Shown here: piece by piece, positions 35,305 through 44,885 of the stretch | Layout of the letters: every line of letters starts with the position of its first letter | Position numbering within the stretch: the first letter of the stretch is position 1 | Source of the DNA: Pseudomonas indica NBRC 103045 | GTDB lineage: Bacteria > Pseudomonadota > Gammaproteobacteria > Pseudomonadales > Pseudomonadaceae | Direction: 5' to 3' | Length of the DNA: 64,000 bases | NCBI RefSeq assembly: GCF_002091635.1 | Contig: NZ_BDAC01000024.1 | Span: forward strand, 1-64,000 | Translations under genes and position numbers: made by a program | The notes under the pieces: model-generated | What the model saw: the letters and a program-made list of their open reading frames with translations, nothing else | Told to the model about the DNA's origin: nothing | The model's database searches: none

Positions 35305-35631
35305 ATGGATGCCGAACACGCTCAAGCCACCCCGAGCCAGATTGCGCTGCTGGCCAACATCCTGGCCCTGTCCACGCGCAACATGACGGCCATCTCCGCC
35401 ATGCTCGCGCAACTGGCGGCGCTTCTCGCCAAGAGCCGGGACCTTCACTTGCAGAATGCCGCCCAGGGCATGCTCGACCAGATCACCACGCTCGGCGCCG
35501 ATCTGGATATGCAGTGGGATCTGATCCAGTCGCTGGAACGCTTCTGCCCACTCCTCGCCCGCACACCGCCCGCCCGTACCGCCCTGGTGACGGAAATCAC
35601 CCTGACCGACCTGCCGAAGCCCCAACGTTGA
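35305..35631 (+). CDS. Small helical protein of unknown function
   Basis: A 108-residue, mainly helical product without signal peptide or cysteine motif. The middle has leucine/alanine-rich heptads (LANILALSTRNMTAISAMLAQLAALL). The promoter above with a short leader, a GGAG site and normal codon use support it as a real gene. Not recognised. Confidence 0.6.
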   Translation: MDAEHAQATPSQIALLANILALSTRNMTAISAMLAQLAALLAKSRDLHLQNAAQGMLDQITTLGADLDMQWDLIQSLERFCPLLARTPPARTALVTEITLTDLPKPQR

Positions 35632-35698
35632 CCGGGTTCCTTGATCTGCCGTTCTCTCACCGCCAACCTTAGGTGCTGCTACAGAACGAGGAAAAGGC

Positions 35699-38263
35699 AT
35701 GGCAGGCCGGCGGAACTGGCTGCGAGTCACGGTAGTCCTGGCGATCACGCTGAGCGTGCTGGCTCTCTGCGTCTGGTATGCCTGGGGCCGCTTCCTCGAC
35801 GCACAAGGCATCGACCGCCTGGAATGGCAAGGGCTGCGTCCCTCGTTCGGTGGTCTCGCACTGGCTCATCTGGAGCTGGAGCGCCAGGACGCTCAGGGCA
35901 GCCGGTTGCGTCTGGAAGCAGAAGGGATCGCGCTGGATTGGAGTCGCGACGAAGGCCTGCATCTGGAACGACTGGACGCCCGCCGACTGGTCCTCGACTG
36001 GCAGCCGTCCAGCGCAGTCGCCACCGCCACCTCGGCCCCGTTCGATCCCCAATCGCTGGGCTGGCTGCCACGCCACACACGCATCGACGAGCTGACCGTC
36101 GAACTACCCTGCGCACAGGGTCGTTGCCTGCTCCAGGGCGCCCTGGAGCTGACGCATGCCGGTCCCCGCCTGCCGCCGATACAACTGGAAGCCGAGCTTC
36201 AACGCACACCGGAACAGCGGCTGCGGATATTGATCAACCTTGAGGGCACACCGGATAGTCCCAGCCTCGACGCCCGCCTGCTGATTGGCGAGGCGGAGCG
36301 CCTGAGCCTGCGCAGCGTGCTGGCGAGCGAAGCCGGCGGACGGACCTGGAGCGGCCAGTTGCTCCTGCCCGCCCTGCCCGAAGCGCCCTGGCTGCTGGAA
36401 TGGTTGAACGAGTGGGTCGCCCTCCCGAAGAAAGATCTCCCGACGCCCCCGGATGCCCTGCGGTTGACGGCGGACTGGCAACTGCGCCTGCCCGACGGGC
36501 CCCTCGTGCCGGCGCTGCTGATCGATGCCGAGGGACAGGCGAATCTCTCCGCCCACCTGCCGGTCCCCTGGCCGCTGCCGGGCATCGGCCAGATCCAGGG
36601 CGATCTGTCGGCCACCGTGCATACCGGCGAGGGACGCTGGTACCCCGACAAGCTGGATGCCGACCTGCAGCTCAGTGCGCCCAGCGGCGACTGGCTGACG
36701 GCGATCCCCGAGGCCCTGCGCCCGGAAACGCTCCGGTTGCAGGCACGATCCGCCGCGGTCAACGATGCCGACGCGCTACTTCCGCTGGACATCGATCTGC
36801 GCACCACCGGCCCGCTCGCCCTCAATGCGAAGGGCGCGCTGAACCTGGCCACTCAATCACCCTGGCAGGTGCAGTTCGACAAGACCCGCATCGGTGCCAA
36901 GGTGGCGCGCCTGTCCCTCGAAGGCATCGAGCTGCGGAGCCTGCAAACCGAGCTGCTGGTGAGTGGCCAAGTCGATGGGCAACAACTCAAGCTCACCTTG
37001 GGAGAGTCCTCCCGGATCGCCGTGGGTAGCGCGGCAGAACCCAATCTGCGCCTCGAACGGCTCGACGGCGAACTGGCCGGCCTGCGCGTGGAGGGCGTCT
37101 TCTCGGCCCAACCGCTCGCCTGGCATATCCAGGGACCCTTGCGCCTCAAGGCGCAGCGCTTGGAGCAGGAACACCTGCACGCACAAGGCTGGCAGTGGCA
37201 GGGCGAAATCGACGCCAGCCAGGCCGGGCAGCGACTGGAGGGTGTGTTGCTCAACGACAGCGGCCTCAGCCTTAACCTGACCGGGCAACAGGCCTCCGGC
37301 GTGCCCCTGGCCCTGGATGCCGAGCTGCCGGAAATCTTCCTCAGGGCCGGCAACCCGCTGGCCAAGACCCTGGCCGACTGGCCGGCGCTGCTCGACCTCA
37401 ACAGCGGCCGCCTGTCGGCACGCGCCAAGCTCCGCCTCCCCAGCGGCAGCGCCTCGGAAACCGACCTGAACCTGACCCTGAAAGGGTTGGCCGGCATCTA
37501 TGACCGCACCGAAATCAGTGGTCTGGATGGCAGCCTGCGCCTGCAACTGCGCCAGCAGCGCCTGCACGTCGACATCCCCGAACTGAGCCTGCGCCAGGCC
37601 AACCCCGGCGTGCCCATCGGCCCGCTGCGCGGCCAGGGGCGCTACGTCGCCACCCTGGCGAAACCCCTCGAAGGGAAGCTGGACTGGCAACGCGCGGAAA
37701 CCGGTTTTCTCGGCGGGCGCGTCTGGCTGGAAGCCGGCAGCCTGGACCTGGCACAACCCGGCGCCAGGTTGCCGCTGAAACTCCAGGGCCTGCAGTTGGA
37801 ACAACTGTTCAAGGCCTACCCCGCCGAAGACCTGGCCGGCACCGGCACGCTGGACGGCCAGTTACCGCTGTTGATCGACCCGACGGGCATTCGCGTGGAG
37901 CAAGGCAGCCTGGCGGCCCGCGAACCGGGCGGCCGGCTGCAGCTCCGCTCGGAGCGGATCAAGGCCCTGGGGCGCAGCAACCCGGCCATGCAACTGGTCG
38001 CCGACGCCCTCGATGACTTCCATTACAACGTGCTGGCCAGCGGCGTCAGCTACGACGAGCAGGGCCGGCTGCTGCTGGCGCTGCGCCTGGAAGGACGCAA
38101 CCCCGCCTTGCAGGAGGGCCGGCCGATCCATTTCAACGTCAACCTGGAAGAGAACATCCCGGCTTTGCTGACCAGTCTGCAATTGACCGATCGGGTCAGC
38201 GAAACCATCAAACAACGCGTGCAGGAATCCCTGCGTCGAGGCAATACTCCCACATCCCCCTGA
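35699..38263 (+). CDS. ydbH: YdbH family AsmA-like protein
   Basis: An 854-residue protein. One N-terminal membrane helix (residues 9-30) is followed by a long beta-rich periplasmic body of the AsmA-like superfamily and a C-terminal YdbH region (GRNPALQEGRPIHFNVNLEENI). With TamB and YhdP, YdbH is thought to carry phospholipid from inner to outer membrane in E. coli (family knowledge). The next two genes encode YnbE and YdbL, the same operon order as in E. coli. Confidence 0.85.
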   Translation: MAGRRNWLRVTVVLAITLSVLALCVWYAWGRFLDAQGIDRLEWQGLRPSFGGLALAHLELERQDAQGSRLRLEAEGIALDWSRDEGLHLERLDARRLVLDWQPSSAVATATSAPFDPQSLGWLPRHTRIDELTVELPCAQGRCLLQGALELTHAGPRLPPIQLEAELQRTPEQRLRILINLEGTPDSPSLDARLLIGEAERLSLRSVLASEAGGRTWSGQLLLPALPEAPWLLEWLNEWVALPKKDLPTPPDALRLTADWQLRLPDGPLVPALLIDAEGQANLSAHLPVPWPLPGIGQIQGDLSATVHTGEGRWYPDKLDADLQLSAPSGDWLTAIPEALRPETLRLQARSAAVNDADALLPLDIDLRTTGPLALNAKGALNLATQSPWQVQFDKTRIGAKVARLSLEGIELRSLQTELLVSGQVDGQQLKLTLGESSRIAVGSAAEPNLRLERLDGELAGLRVEGVFSAQPLAWHIQGPLRLKAQRLEQEHLHAQGWQWQGEIDASQAGQRLEGVLLNDSGLSLNLTGQQASGVPLALDAELPEIFLRAGNPLAKTLADWPALLDLNSGRLSARAKLRLPSGSASETDLNLTLKGLAGIYDRTEISGLDGSLRLQLRQQRLHVDIPELSLRQANPGVPIGPLRGQGRYVATLAKPLEGKLDWQRAETGFLGGRVWLEAGSLDLAQPGARLPLKLQGLQLEQLFKAYPAEDLAGTGTLDGQLPLLIDPTGIRVEQGSLAAREPGGRLQLRSERIKALGRSNPAMQLVADALDDFHYNVLASGVSYDEQGRLLLALRLEGRNPALQEGRPIHFNVNLEENIPALLTSLQLTDRVSETIKQRVQESLRRGNTPTSP

Positions 38264-38277
38264 CCAGGAGACCGCCC

Positions 38278-38469
38278 ATGGGGTTACGCAACCTAATCGC
38301 CGTTCTGCTACTCGGCACACTGTGCGGTGCCTGTACGCCCACCGTGCAACTGGCGATGCCCAACGAGCCGATCAACATCAACCTGAACGTGAAAATCGAG
38401 CACGAGATCTATATCAAGGTGGACAAGGCGCTGGACAACATCATCAACGAAGACAGCGGATTGTTCTGA
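38278..38469 (+). CDS. ynbE: YnbE family lipoprotein
   Basis: A 63-residue lipoprotein. The signal peptide ends in a GACTP lipobox; the mature part contains INLNVKIEHEIYIKVDKALD and ends in a short acidic tail. YnbE partners with YdbH at the outer membrane in E. coli (family knowledge). It starts 14 bases after ydbH. Confidence 0.85.
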   Translation: MGLRNLIAVLLLGTLCGACTPTVQLAMPNEPININLNVKIEHEIYIKVDKALDNIINEDSGLF

Positions 38470-38480
38470 GGAGACCGCCC

Positions 38481-38825
38481 ATGAGATCGCACATTCGGAT
38501 CGGAACCCTGCTGCTTGCGCTGTGCCTGAGCCTGCCGGCCCTGGCCATGTCCCTCAACGAAGCCATGTCCGCCCTGGGCTCGGCCAAGGCCAGCGGCCAG
38601 TTGGGCGAACAGCCCGACGGTTACCTCGGGGTGATCAAACCCGGCGGCCAGGCGGACGAGATCGCCAAGCTGATCAACCAGGCGCGCCGTACCGAGTACC
38701 AGCGGCTGGCCAAGGAGAACGGCATCCAGCTCGGCGACGTCGAAGCCATTGCCGGCCAGAAGGCCATCGAGAAGACCCCGAGCGGGCAGTACATCCAGTT
38801 GAACGGTAAATGGATTCGCAAATGA
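38481..38825 (+). CDS. ydbL: YdbL family periplasmic protein (DUF1318)
   Basis: A 114-residue secreted protein with signal peptide ending ALAMS. The mature domain (EAMSALGSAKASGQLGEQPDGYLG, RRTEYQRLAKENGI, VEAIAGQKAIEKTPSGQYI) matches DUF1318/YdbL. It may modulate YdbH-YnbE assembly. GAGGAG lies before the ATG. Confidence 0.88.
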   Translation: MRSHIRIGTLLLALCLSLPALAMSLNEAMSALGSAKASGQLGEQPDGYLGVIKPGGQADEIAKLINQARRTEYQRLAKENGIQLGDVEAIAGQKAIEKTPSGQYIQLNGKWIRK

Positions 38826-38862
38826 TGGGCGGATACCTCTGCCCCGTTCCCCCCAAATCGAT

Positions 38863-39519
38863 ATGACACTCACCCCCGAAGACCTGGAACGGATCGCCTC
38901 CCTCACCCTCGCGCACTACGAACAGAGTGCCGAGGGTTTCCGCGAGGGTACCCGCGACCACGACGTGAGCCAGAACATCGCCGCGCTGCTGCGGCATATC
39001 CGGGGCGAGCCGCCCTACACCCTCCTCGACCTCGGCTGCGGACCGGGCCGCGACCTCAAGGTGTTCCGCGATCTCGGCCATACGGCGGTCGGCCTGGACG
39101 GTGCGGCGCCCTTCGTCGAGATGGCACGGGCCGACAGCGGCTGTGAAGTCTGGCAACAGGATTTCCTCCACCTCGACCTGCCGGCGGAGCGTTTCGACGG
39201 CATCTTCGCCAACGCTTCGCTGTTCCATGTCCCCGGCCAGGAGTTGCCTCGTGTACTCAGACAACTCCATGCCAGCCTCAAACCGGACGGCGTGCTGTTC
39301 AGCTCGAATCCGCGGGGGAACAACGAAGAAGGCTGGAACGGCCCGCGCTACGGCAGCTATCACGACCTCGGCGGCTGGCGCCGCTTCATGACCGAAGCCG
39401 GGTTCGTCGAACTCGAACACTATTACCGCCCCACCGGCCTGCCGCGCGAACAACAGCCCTGGCTGGCCAGTGTCTGGCGCAAACCCACCTCGGCGACCAG
39501 GGACCGGACGACATGCTGA
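38863..39519 (+). CDS. SAM-dependent methyltransferase
   Basis: A 218-residue class I methyltransferase. Motif I is LLDLGCGPGRDLK (about residue 52), followed by an acidic GLDGA strand, a DLPAERFDGIFANASLFH motif and the C-terminal WRKP. The substrate is unknown. No good ribosome site is visible, but MTLTPEDLERIA is a typical family N-terminus. The stop overlaps the ATPase start by seven bases. Confidence 0.8.
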   Translation: MTLTPEDLERIASLTLAHYEQSAEGFREGTRDHDVSQNIAALLRHIRGEPPYTLLDLGCGPGRDLKVFRDLGHTAVGLDGAAPFVEMARADSGCEVWQQDFLHLDLPAERFDGIFANASLFHVPGQELPRVLRQLHASLKPDGVLFSSNPRGNNEEGWNGPRYGSYHDLGGWRRFMTEAGFVELEHYYRPTGLPREQQPWLASVWRKPTSATRDRTTC

Positions 39520-40673
39520 CGACACTGGCCGTCGCCAACTACCGCTCGATCAACAAACTGGTGGTACCGCTGACCCGCCTGAACCTGATCACCGGGCCGA
39601 ACGGCAGCGGCAAGTCCAATCTCTACCGCGCCCTGCGCCTGCTCGCCGAAACGGCGCAGGGCGGCGTAGTCAATGCACTGGCGCGGGAAGGCGGCCTGGA
39701 ATCGACCTTCTGGGCGGGACCGGAACAAATCAGCCGACGCATGCGCAACCGCGAAGTGCCCATCGAAGGCGGCCCGCGCCAGCAGGCCGTGCGGCTCCGC
39801 CTGGGGTTCGCCGGGGAGGATTTCGGCTACGCCATCTCCCTCGGCCTGCCGCCGCCCCTGACCAGCGCCTTCTCCCTGGACCCGGAGATCAAGCGGGAAA
39901 GTATCTGGGCCGGTCCGTTCTACCGTCCCGCCAGCGCTTTGGTGGAACGCGACGGGCCGCTGGTGAAAGCGCGTGAAGGTCGCAGCTGGGACGTGCTCTG
40001 CCAGCAACTGCCCACCTTCGACAGTCTGTTCGCCCAGGTCGGCGGCAGCTCGCCGGAAACCCTGGCGCTGCGCGAAACGATTCGCGGCTGGCGCTTCTAC
40101 GACCACTTCCGCAGCGACGCCGACGCGCCGGCCCGCCTGCCGCAACTGGGCACGCGAACGCCAGTACTGCACCACGACGGCCGCGACTTGGCCGCCGCCC
40201 TGCAGACCATTCGTGAGATCGGCGACAGCGAGGCCCTGGATGCCGCGGTGAGCGATGCTTTTCCGGGGTCCCGGCTGCGCATCGCCTTCCAGGCGGGCGG
40301 GCATTTTTCCCTGGAGTTCCATCAGGAAGGCCTGTTACGGCCGCTGAGCGGCGCCGAACTGTCCGACGGCACCTTGCGCTACCTGCTGCTGGTCGCGGCG
40401 CTGCTGACGCCACGGCCGCCTTCGCTGATGGTGCTCAACGAACCGGAAACCAGCCTGCACCCCGACCTGCTGCCAGCCCTGGCCCGTCTGATCATCCGTG
40501 CGTCCGAACGCAGCCAGGTCTGGGTGGTCTCCCATGCCAGCCGGTTGATCGCCGCGCTCAACCAGCATCCGGAATGCAACGCCATCGTCCTGGAAAAGCA
40601 TTTCGGCCAGACCGAGATCGCTGGCCAAGGCACGCTGGACGAGCCCGCATGGTACTGGCCGGACCAGGGCTGA
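39513..40673 (+). CDS. RecF/SMC-like AAA ATPase
   Basis: A 386-residue predicted ATPase of the COG4637 type. Walker A GPNGSGKSN lies near residue 28, the ABC-like signature region PLSGAELSDGTLRYLLLVAALL near 275, and a Walker B-like LMVLNEPETSLHPDLLP with a following WVVSHASRLI switch. These form the AAA15/AAA21 family with roles in DNA or defence that remain mostly untested. It is translationally coupled to a methyltransferase; no nuclease gene is beside it, so a retron or Gabija-like defence role is not supported. Confidence 0.8.
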   Translation: MLTTLAVANYRSINKLVVPLTRLNLITGPNGSGKSNLYRALRLLAETAQGGVVNALAREGGLESTFWAGPEQISRRMRNREVPIEGGPRQQAVRLRLGFAGEDFGYAISLGLPPPLTSAFSLDPEIKRESIWAGPFYRPASALVERDGPLVKAREGRSWDVLCQQLPTFDSLFAQVGGSSPETLALRETIRGWRFYDHFRSDADAPARLPQLGTRTPVLHHDGRDLAAALQTIREIGDSEALDAAVSDAFPGSRLRIAFQAGGHFSLEFHQEGLLRPLSGAELSDGTLRYLLLVAALLTPRPPSLMVLNEPETSLHPDLLPALARLIIRASERSQVWVVSHASRLIAALNQHPECNAIVLEKHFGQTEIAGQGTLDEPAWYWPDQG

Positions 40674-40676
40674 CGA

Positions 40677-40901
40677 TCACCCCATGCTGGCGCGGGGGTC
40701 CAGATCGCGCGGATAGGTCCGCTCCTCTTCGACCCGCCCGTCGCGACCATGAATCTTCACCGAACCGGTGCGCTGCTGCATGTACTCGCGCATACGCGTC
40801 ACCGCCTCCTCCTTGGTCGCGGCTTCCAGAACCGCCCGATCCGATCCCTCTTCCCTGAGCACCCAACGGCCGTCAGCCGGGCTGAGGTGATAGTTCTGCA
40901 T
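40677..40901 (-). CDS. DUF2188-like small protein
   Basis: A 74-residue product: HLSPADGRWVLREEGSDRAVLEAATKEEAV followed by KIHGRDGRVEEERTYP. The beta-rich pattern with a closing HGRDG motif matches DUF2188, small proteins of unknown role. Convergent with the ATPase gene, with a three-base gap. Confidence 0.7.
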   Translation of the reverse strand: MQNYHLSPADGRWVLREEGSDRAVLEAATKEEAVTRMREYMQQRTGSVKIHGRDGRVEEERTYPRDLDPRASMG

Positions 40902-40971
40902 GGCTACTGTCCTTTGTGGAGTCGTCCCTTGGGTAGAGTCTCCGAAGCGGCCAGGGTTCGCCCCGGCCAGC

Positions 40972-41166
40972 TCACTCGCGCTCCGTCCCCTCGCCTTCGG
41001 GTGCCGGCACGCTGTCCTTGTCCTCCAGGGTTTCCTGCTCCACGCCGGCCTTGTCGGCGGTATCCGGATCGACGTTGTAGCTACCCCCGGGAATGGCTTC
41101 ATCGAGGGCGCTATCCGGCTGGGACGCCTCCGGGCTCGGCTTTCGGGGTTCCGGCGGCTGGCTCAT
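40972..41166 (-). CDS. Small acidic disordered protein
   Basis: A 64-residue, proline- and glutamate-rich polypeptide. GAGGAA lies eight bases before ATG 41166; an in-frame ATG at 41172 is also possible. No domain. Same strand as the DUF2188-like gene, and perhaps co-transcribed. Confidence 0.5.
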   Translation of the reverse strand: MSQPPEPRKPSPEASQPDSALDEAIPGGSYNVDPDTADKAGVEQETLEDKDSVPAPEGEGTERE

Positions 41167-41344
41167 GGTCATTTCCTCATCGATGCTCTCAGACATTCGA
41201 CCCACCACCCCACCACGAGGTCCCAGCATCCGATAACAGGCACCCGGGAGGCCAGCCACAGGCTCAACCACCTGAAAGCAGAAGAAAAAATGCCGAACGG
41301 GGGTTCGCCAACGCGATACGAACTGGTATGATGCGCGCCGCCCA

Positions 41345-41434
41345 GGGGAGATGCCGGAGTGGTCGAACGGGACGGATTCGAAATCCGTTGTATCCGCAAG
41401 GGTACCTAGGGTTCGAATCCCTATCTCCCCGCCA
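41345..41434 (+). tRNA. tRNA-Ser (CGA)
   Basis: A 90-base class II tRNA. Acceptor GGGGAGA pairs with TCTCCCC before GCCA; the anticodon arm CGGATT-CGA-AATCCG gives anticodon CGA; a long variable arm and a GGTTCGAATCC T arm are present. CCA is encoded. Confidence 0.95.
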
Positions 41435-41442
41435 TACAAAAC

Positions 41443-41482
41443 GAAAGCCCTCGTTTCGAAAGAAGCGAGGGCTTTTGTGTTT
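41443..41482 (+). terminator. Terminator after tRNA-Ser
   Basis: AAAGCCCTCG and CGAGGGCTTTT pair around an inner TTTCGAAAGAAG stretch and are followed by a T-rich tail. Confidence 0.75.
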
Positions 41483-41536
41483 TTGTGGCATTGCTTGGAG
41501 CCATCGGACCATCCCAGCTAAAGGCATGCACGTTTG

Positions 41537-41577
41537 CTCCCCTCTCCCGTTCACGGGAGAGGGGCTGGGGGAGAGGG
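41537..41577. repeat. G/C-rich imperfect palindrome, CTCTCCC type
   Basis: CTCCCCTCTCCCG, then CGGGAGAGGGGCTGGGGGAGAGGG, the same element class as at 15120-15162, 16297-16335 and within the 49-kb tandem repeat. This is a second family of dispersed palindromes in the window. Confidence 0.65.
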
Positions 41578-41690
41578 TCGAAACACCGCGAAACGGTCGG
41601 CTCACCCTCACCATACTGGTTGCGTCTGACCGGTGCTTAAGTGAATACCATTGCGGTATCGAACCCAGTTTCTCTTCCAGATCGCTCAAC

Positions 41691-41717
41691 AAAAAGAGGA
41701 GCCGAAGCTCCTCTTTT
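41691..41717 (-). terminator. Intrinsic terminator of purC
   Basis: AAAGAGGAGC-TTCG-GCTCCTCTTTTT on the minus strand: a ten-base stem with UUCG tetraloop and T-run, 18 bases past the purC stop. Confidence 0.9.
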
Positions 41718-41734
41718 CCTGCACCGTTTCGCGA

Positions 41735-42604
41735 TCAGCCCGTCAGCTTGACCAGCGCCTCGCGGTACTTGTCGGCGGTCTTCTGCGCCACTTCGGCGGG
41801 CACGGCCGGGGCCGGGGGTTGCTTGTTCCAGCCGGTGGATTCCAGCCAGTCGCGGACGAACTGCTTGTCGAAGCTCGGCGGGTTCTTGCCTTCCACGTAG
41901 CTCTCGGCCGGCCAGAAGCGGCTGGAGTCCGGCGTCAGCACCTCGTCCATCAGGGTCAGGGTGCCGTCTTCATCCAGGCCGAACTCGAACTTGGTGTCGG
42001 CGATGATGATGCCACGGGTGGCCGCGTATTCCACCGCCGCGCTGTAGAGAGCGATGGAGGTGTCGCGCACCTTGGCGGCCAGCTCCTTGCCGATGATCGC
42101 TTCGCACTGCTCGAAGCTGATGTTCTCGTCATGGTCGCCCACCGCCGCCTTGGTGGACGGCGTGAAGATCGGCTGGGGCAGCTTGGCGGCCTCCTTCAGG
42201 CCGGCCGGCAACGGGATGCCGCAGACGGTGCCGCTCTTCTGGTATTCCTTCCAACCCGAACCCACGATGTAGCCGCGCACGATGGCTTCCACCGCCACCG
42301 GCTTGAGGCGCTTGGCTACCACGGCCCGCCCTTCGACCAGGGGCAGTTCCTCGGCCGAGACCACGTCTTCCACCTTGTCGCCAGTGAAATGATTCGGCAC
42401 CAGGCCGGCGAGTTTGTCGAACCAGAAATTCGAGATGGCGGTGAGAATCTTGCCCTTCTCCGGGATCGGCTCGTCGAGGATGACGTCGAAGGCCGACAGA
42501 CGATCGCTGGCCACCATCAGCATGCGCTTGGCATCGATCTCATACAGATCGCGGACTTTGCCCGAGTAGATCTTCTTCAGGCTCAGGGAGGTAGGAGTGG
42601 TCAT
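41735..42604 (-). CDS. purC: SAICAR synthase, long form
   Basis: A 289-residue phosphoribosylaminoimidazole-succinocarboxamide synthase, a step of purine synthesis that joins CAIR and aspartate with ATP. Motifs: [18 protein letters not shown], a long [12 protein letters not shown] loop and DTKFEFG. This is the Burkholderia/yeast-like long form, not the short (about 236-residue) form I recall for P. aeruginosa at the same place next to bamC and tRNA-Ser. It lies downstream of bamC with a hairpin between. Confidence 0.88.
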   Translation of the reverse strand: MTTPTSLSLKKIYSGKVRDLYEIDAKRMLMVASDRLSAFDVILDEPIPEKGKILTAISNFWFDKLAGLVPNHFTGDKVEDVVSAEELPLVEGRAVVAKRLKPVAVEAIVRGYIVGSGWKEYQKSGTVCGIPLPAGLKEAAKLPQPIFTPSTKAAVGDHDENISFEQCEAIIGKELAAKVRDTSIALYSAAVEYAATRGIIIADTKFEFGLDEDGTLTLMDEVLTPDSSRFWPAESYVEGKNPPSFDKQFVRDWLESTGWNKQPPAPAVPAEVAQKTADKYREALVKLTG

Positions 42605-42634
42605 GTCGAATTTTCCGTCTCTATCAAACGAAAC

Positions 42635-42658
42635 AGGCGAAACCGGAGGGTTTCGCCT
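42635..42658 (-). terminator. Hairpin between bamC and purC
   Basis: Perfect ten-base arms AGGCGAAACC/GGTTTCGCCT with a four-base loop. The minus-strand tail GTTTCGTTTG is only moderately T-rich, so it may act as a weak terminator or attenuator. Confidence 0.6.
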
Positions 42659-42700
42659 ATTGCTTTCGGGTTGCCGCGCGGCCTGGTCTGCGTGTCAGGC

Positions 42701-43822
42701 TCAGCCCAGGTTTTCCTGGATGAGCCCCAGGATGCGTCGTGCCACGTCGGCCGGAGCGACCGTGTTGATGTCTTTTTCCACCGTGACCTGCACGCTGTCG
42801 CCAACGCTGGTCAGGCGGACCTGATAGCGCTCGGCACGCGCTTCGATCTCTTCCTTGTCCGGCTCGCCGCCACCGAACAGGCGCTTGAAGAAGCCCGGCG
42901 GCTCGGCGCGTTCCTGGGCGCTTTCGGCCAGGTTGATGTAGTAGACGCCGAGGCTGCGGTTGAGGTCGTCGACGTACACGTCGCCCGCCGCCAGGGCACG
43001 GCCGACTCCGGACCAGGCGCGGTCGAAATCGGCCCCCAGGTTCAGCACCGGGTTGCCGTTGCCGTCCTCGGTCAGGCTCACGCGGCTGGGCGCATCGTAG
43101 TCCCGTGCGGCGAGCAGCGAAACGGAGCCGCCCTGCTCGACACTGCGTGCCATGCTCGCCATCATCTCGTCGAGCAGCGCGCCGTCCAGGCTGGTGTTGA
43201 CGGAACGGCTGGGGAAATCGATATCGGCGGTGCTGCCGGCGGAACGCTCGACGCTGACCACGAAGATCTCGCTGGTGTTGCGCTGTACGCCCGGCTCGAT
43301 ACGCACCCGCACGCGGGTCTCGCTATCCGGCGACACGCCGGAAACGCGGCTGCTCAGGCGACGCGCCATGGTGGCGGACAGTTCGTCGAAACGCTGCCAG
43401 GCGGTAACGAACTCGCCCGTCTGCGGATGTTCTTCGGCAATGCGGAAGCCGTTGTCCTCGAAGAACTGGCGCGCCACGGGCCAGACTTCAGCCGGCGCGC
43501 GCTGTGCCACGACCCAGCGCGAGTCGCCGCTCTTCTGCAGGCTGAACTCGCTGGCTTCGCCACGCACCGACAACGGCTGCGGACGAGGCACCTCGTACTC
43601 GCCGGTCGCAGTGTTGGTGGCGACCTGCTGCGGGACCGGCAGCAGCGGATCGAGGCGCTTGGCGTCGACGTTCGATGGCAGTTGCATGGGCGCGGTCTGG
43701 CGCGCCTCGAGGTAGTCGCTGCTGCGATCGCGGAAATAACCGTCGTCGCCCCAGAGCCAGCCGCAACCGCTGGTACCGGAAATGATCAAGGCAAGGGCGG
43801 AGAGGCCGGTCAGTCGCTTCAT
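42701..43822 (-). CDS. bamC: Outer membrane assembly lipoprotein BamC
   Basis: A 373-residue lipoprotein of the beta-barrel assembly machine (NlpB/DapX). The signal peptide ends in TSGCG; an unstructured N-terminal stretch containing [13 protein letters not shown] is followed by two helix-grip domains. It follows dapA as in E. coli and Pseudomonas. MKRLTG (43822) is chosen since AAGGAA lies ahead of it; an ATG at 43840 is possible. Confidence 0.88.
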   Translation of the reverse strand: MKRLTGLSALALIISGTSGCGWLWGDDGYFRDRSSDYLEARQTAPMQLPSNVDAKRLDPLLPVPQQVATNTATGEYEVPRPQPLSVRGEASEFSLQKSGDSRWVVAQRAPAEVWPVARQFFEDNGFRIAEEHPQTGEFVTAWQRFDELSATMARRLSSRVSGVSPDSETRVRVRIEPGVQRNTSEIFVVSVERSAGSTADIDFPSRSVNTSLDGALLDEMMASMARSVEQGGSVSLLAARDYDAPSRVSLTEDGNGNPVLNLGADFDRAWSGVGRALAAGDVYVDDLNRSLGVYYINLAESAQERAEPPGFFKRLFGGGEPDKEEIEARAERYQVRLTSVGDSVQVTVEKDINTVAPADVARRILGLIQENLG

Positions 43823-43836
43823 GCGCAAGGATTCCT

Positions 43837-44718
43837 TCATTGAGCCATGACGCCGGACTGGCGCAAGGCCTGACGCAGCGGCTCGTGGCAACGCGGGCTG
43901 AGCCAGGTCAGCGGCAGACGGATACCATCGGGGATCAGCCCCATCTCGTGGAGCGCCCACTTCACCGGAATCGGGTTGGACTCGATGAACAGCGCCTTGT
44001 GCAGCGGCATCAGGCGATCGTTGATCGCCCGCGCGGCGGCGGCATCGCCCCGCATGGCGGCGGCACAGAGTTCGCTCATGGCGCGCGGTGCGACGTTGGC
44101 GGTCACGGAGATATTGCCCTTGCCGCCCATCAGCATCAGCTCGACGGCGGTGGCGTCGTCGCCGGAATAGACGAGGAAGTCCTTGCTCACGCGATCCAGC
44201 ACCTCACGGCCGCGCTGCAGGTCGCCGGTCGCTTCCTTGATGCCGATAATGTTGGCCACCTTGGACAGCCGCTCGACGGTCTCCGGCAGCATGTCGCAGG
44301 CGGTACGGCCGGGTACGTTATAGAGAATCTGCGGAATCGCCACCGCTTCGGCGATATGGCGGAAATGCTGGTACAGGCCTTCCTGGGTCGGCTTGTTGTA
44401 ATACGGGGTCACCAGCAGGCAGGCATCGGCACCGACGTCCTTGGCCGCGCGGGTCAGTTCGACCGATTCGCGGGTGGAGTTGCCACCCGTACCGGCGATG
44501 ACCGGAATCCGGCCTTTGACCTGGTCGACCACGCGGCGGATGACTTCGACATGCTCGGACACTTCCAGCGTGGCGGACTCACCTGTGGTGCCGACCGCGA
44601 CGATGGCATTGGTGCCCTCTTGCAGATGGAAGTCCACCAGTTTGCCCAGGCTGTCCCAATCAAGACCGCCCTGCGCATCCATGGGCGTGACCAGTGCCAC
44701 CATGCTGCCCGAAATCAT
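43837..44718 (-). CDS. dapA: 4-hydroxy-tetrahydrodipicolinate synthase
   Basis: A 293-residue aldolase-fold enzyme that condenses pyruvate and aspartate semialdehyde for lysine and diaminopimelate. VGTTGES, YNVPGRT (with catalytic tyrosine) and GIKEATGD (Schiff-base lysine) are present. It is followed by bamC with a 14-base gap. An ATG at 44718 starts the canonical [14 protein letters not shown]-terminus. Confidence 0.93.
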   Translation of the reverse strand: MISGSMVALVTPMDAQGGLDWDSLGKLVDFHLQEGTNAIVAVGTTGESATLEVSEHVEVIRRVVDQVKGRIPVIAGTGGNSTRESVELTRAAKDVGADACLLVTPYYNKPTQEGLYQHFRHIAEAVAIPQILYNVPGRTACDMLPETVERLSKVANIIGIKEATGDLQRGREVLDRVSKDFLVYSGDDATAVELMLMGGKGNISVTANVAPRAMSELCAAAMRGDAAAARAINDRLMPLHKALFIESNPIPVKWALHEMGLIPDGIRLPLTWLSPRCHEPLRQALRQSGVMAQ

Positions 44719-44885
44719 GCAACCGCTCCTGCCGGAAAAAGAGAGCCGTAATGGTACTGTCGGCTCCTGCCTTGCACAAGCGAAGGACAACGCCACGAGC
44801 ATTCCCCTGGGCAGCGCTTTTCGCTAACCTTCCGGCTTTGGCCGACACAGTCGATGCCGCCCTCCCTTCGCTTTAGGAATGCTGC

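Noticed and set aside
39513-40673. ATPase as part of a defence system
   Set aside because: Neighbour is only a small methyltransferase; no nuclease, reverse transcriptase or toxin lies beside it.
41651-43843. Long plus-strand frame across purC and bamC
   Set aside because: Antisense to two well-defined genes, with no domain or ribosome site.
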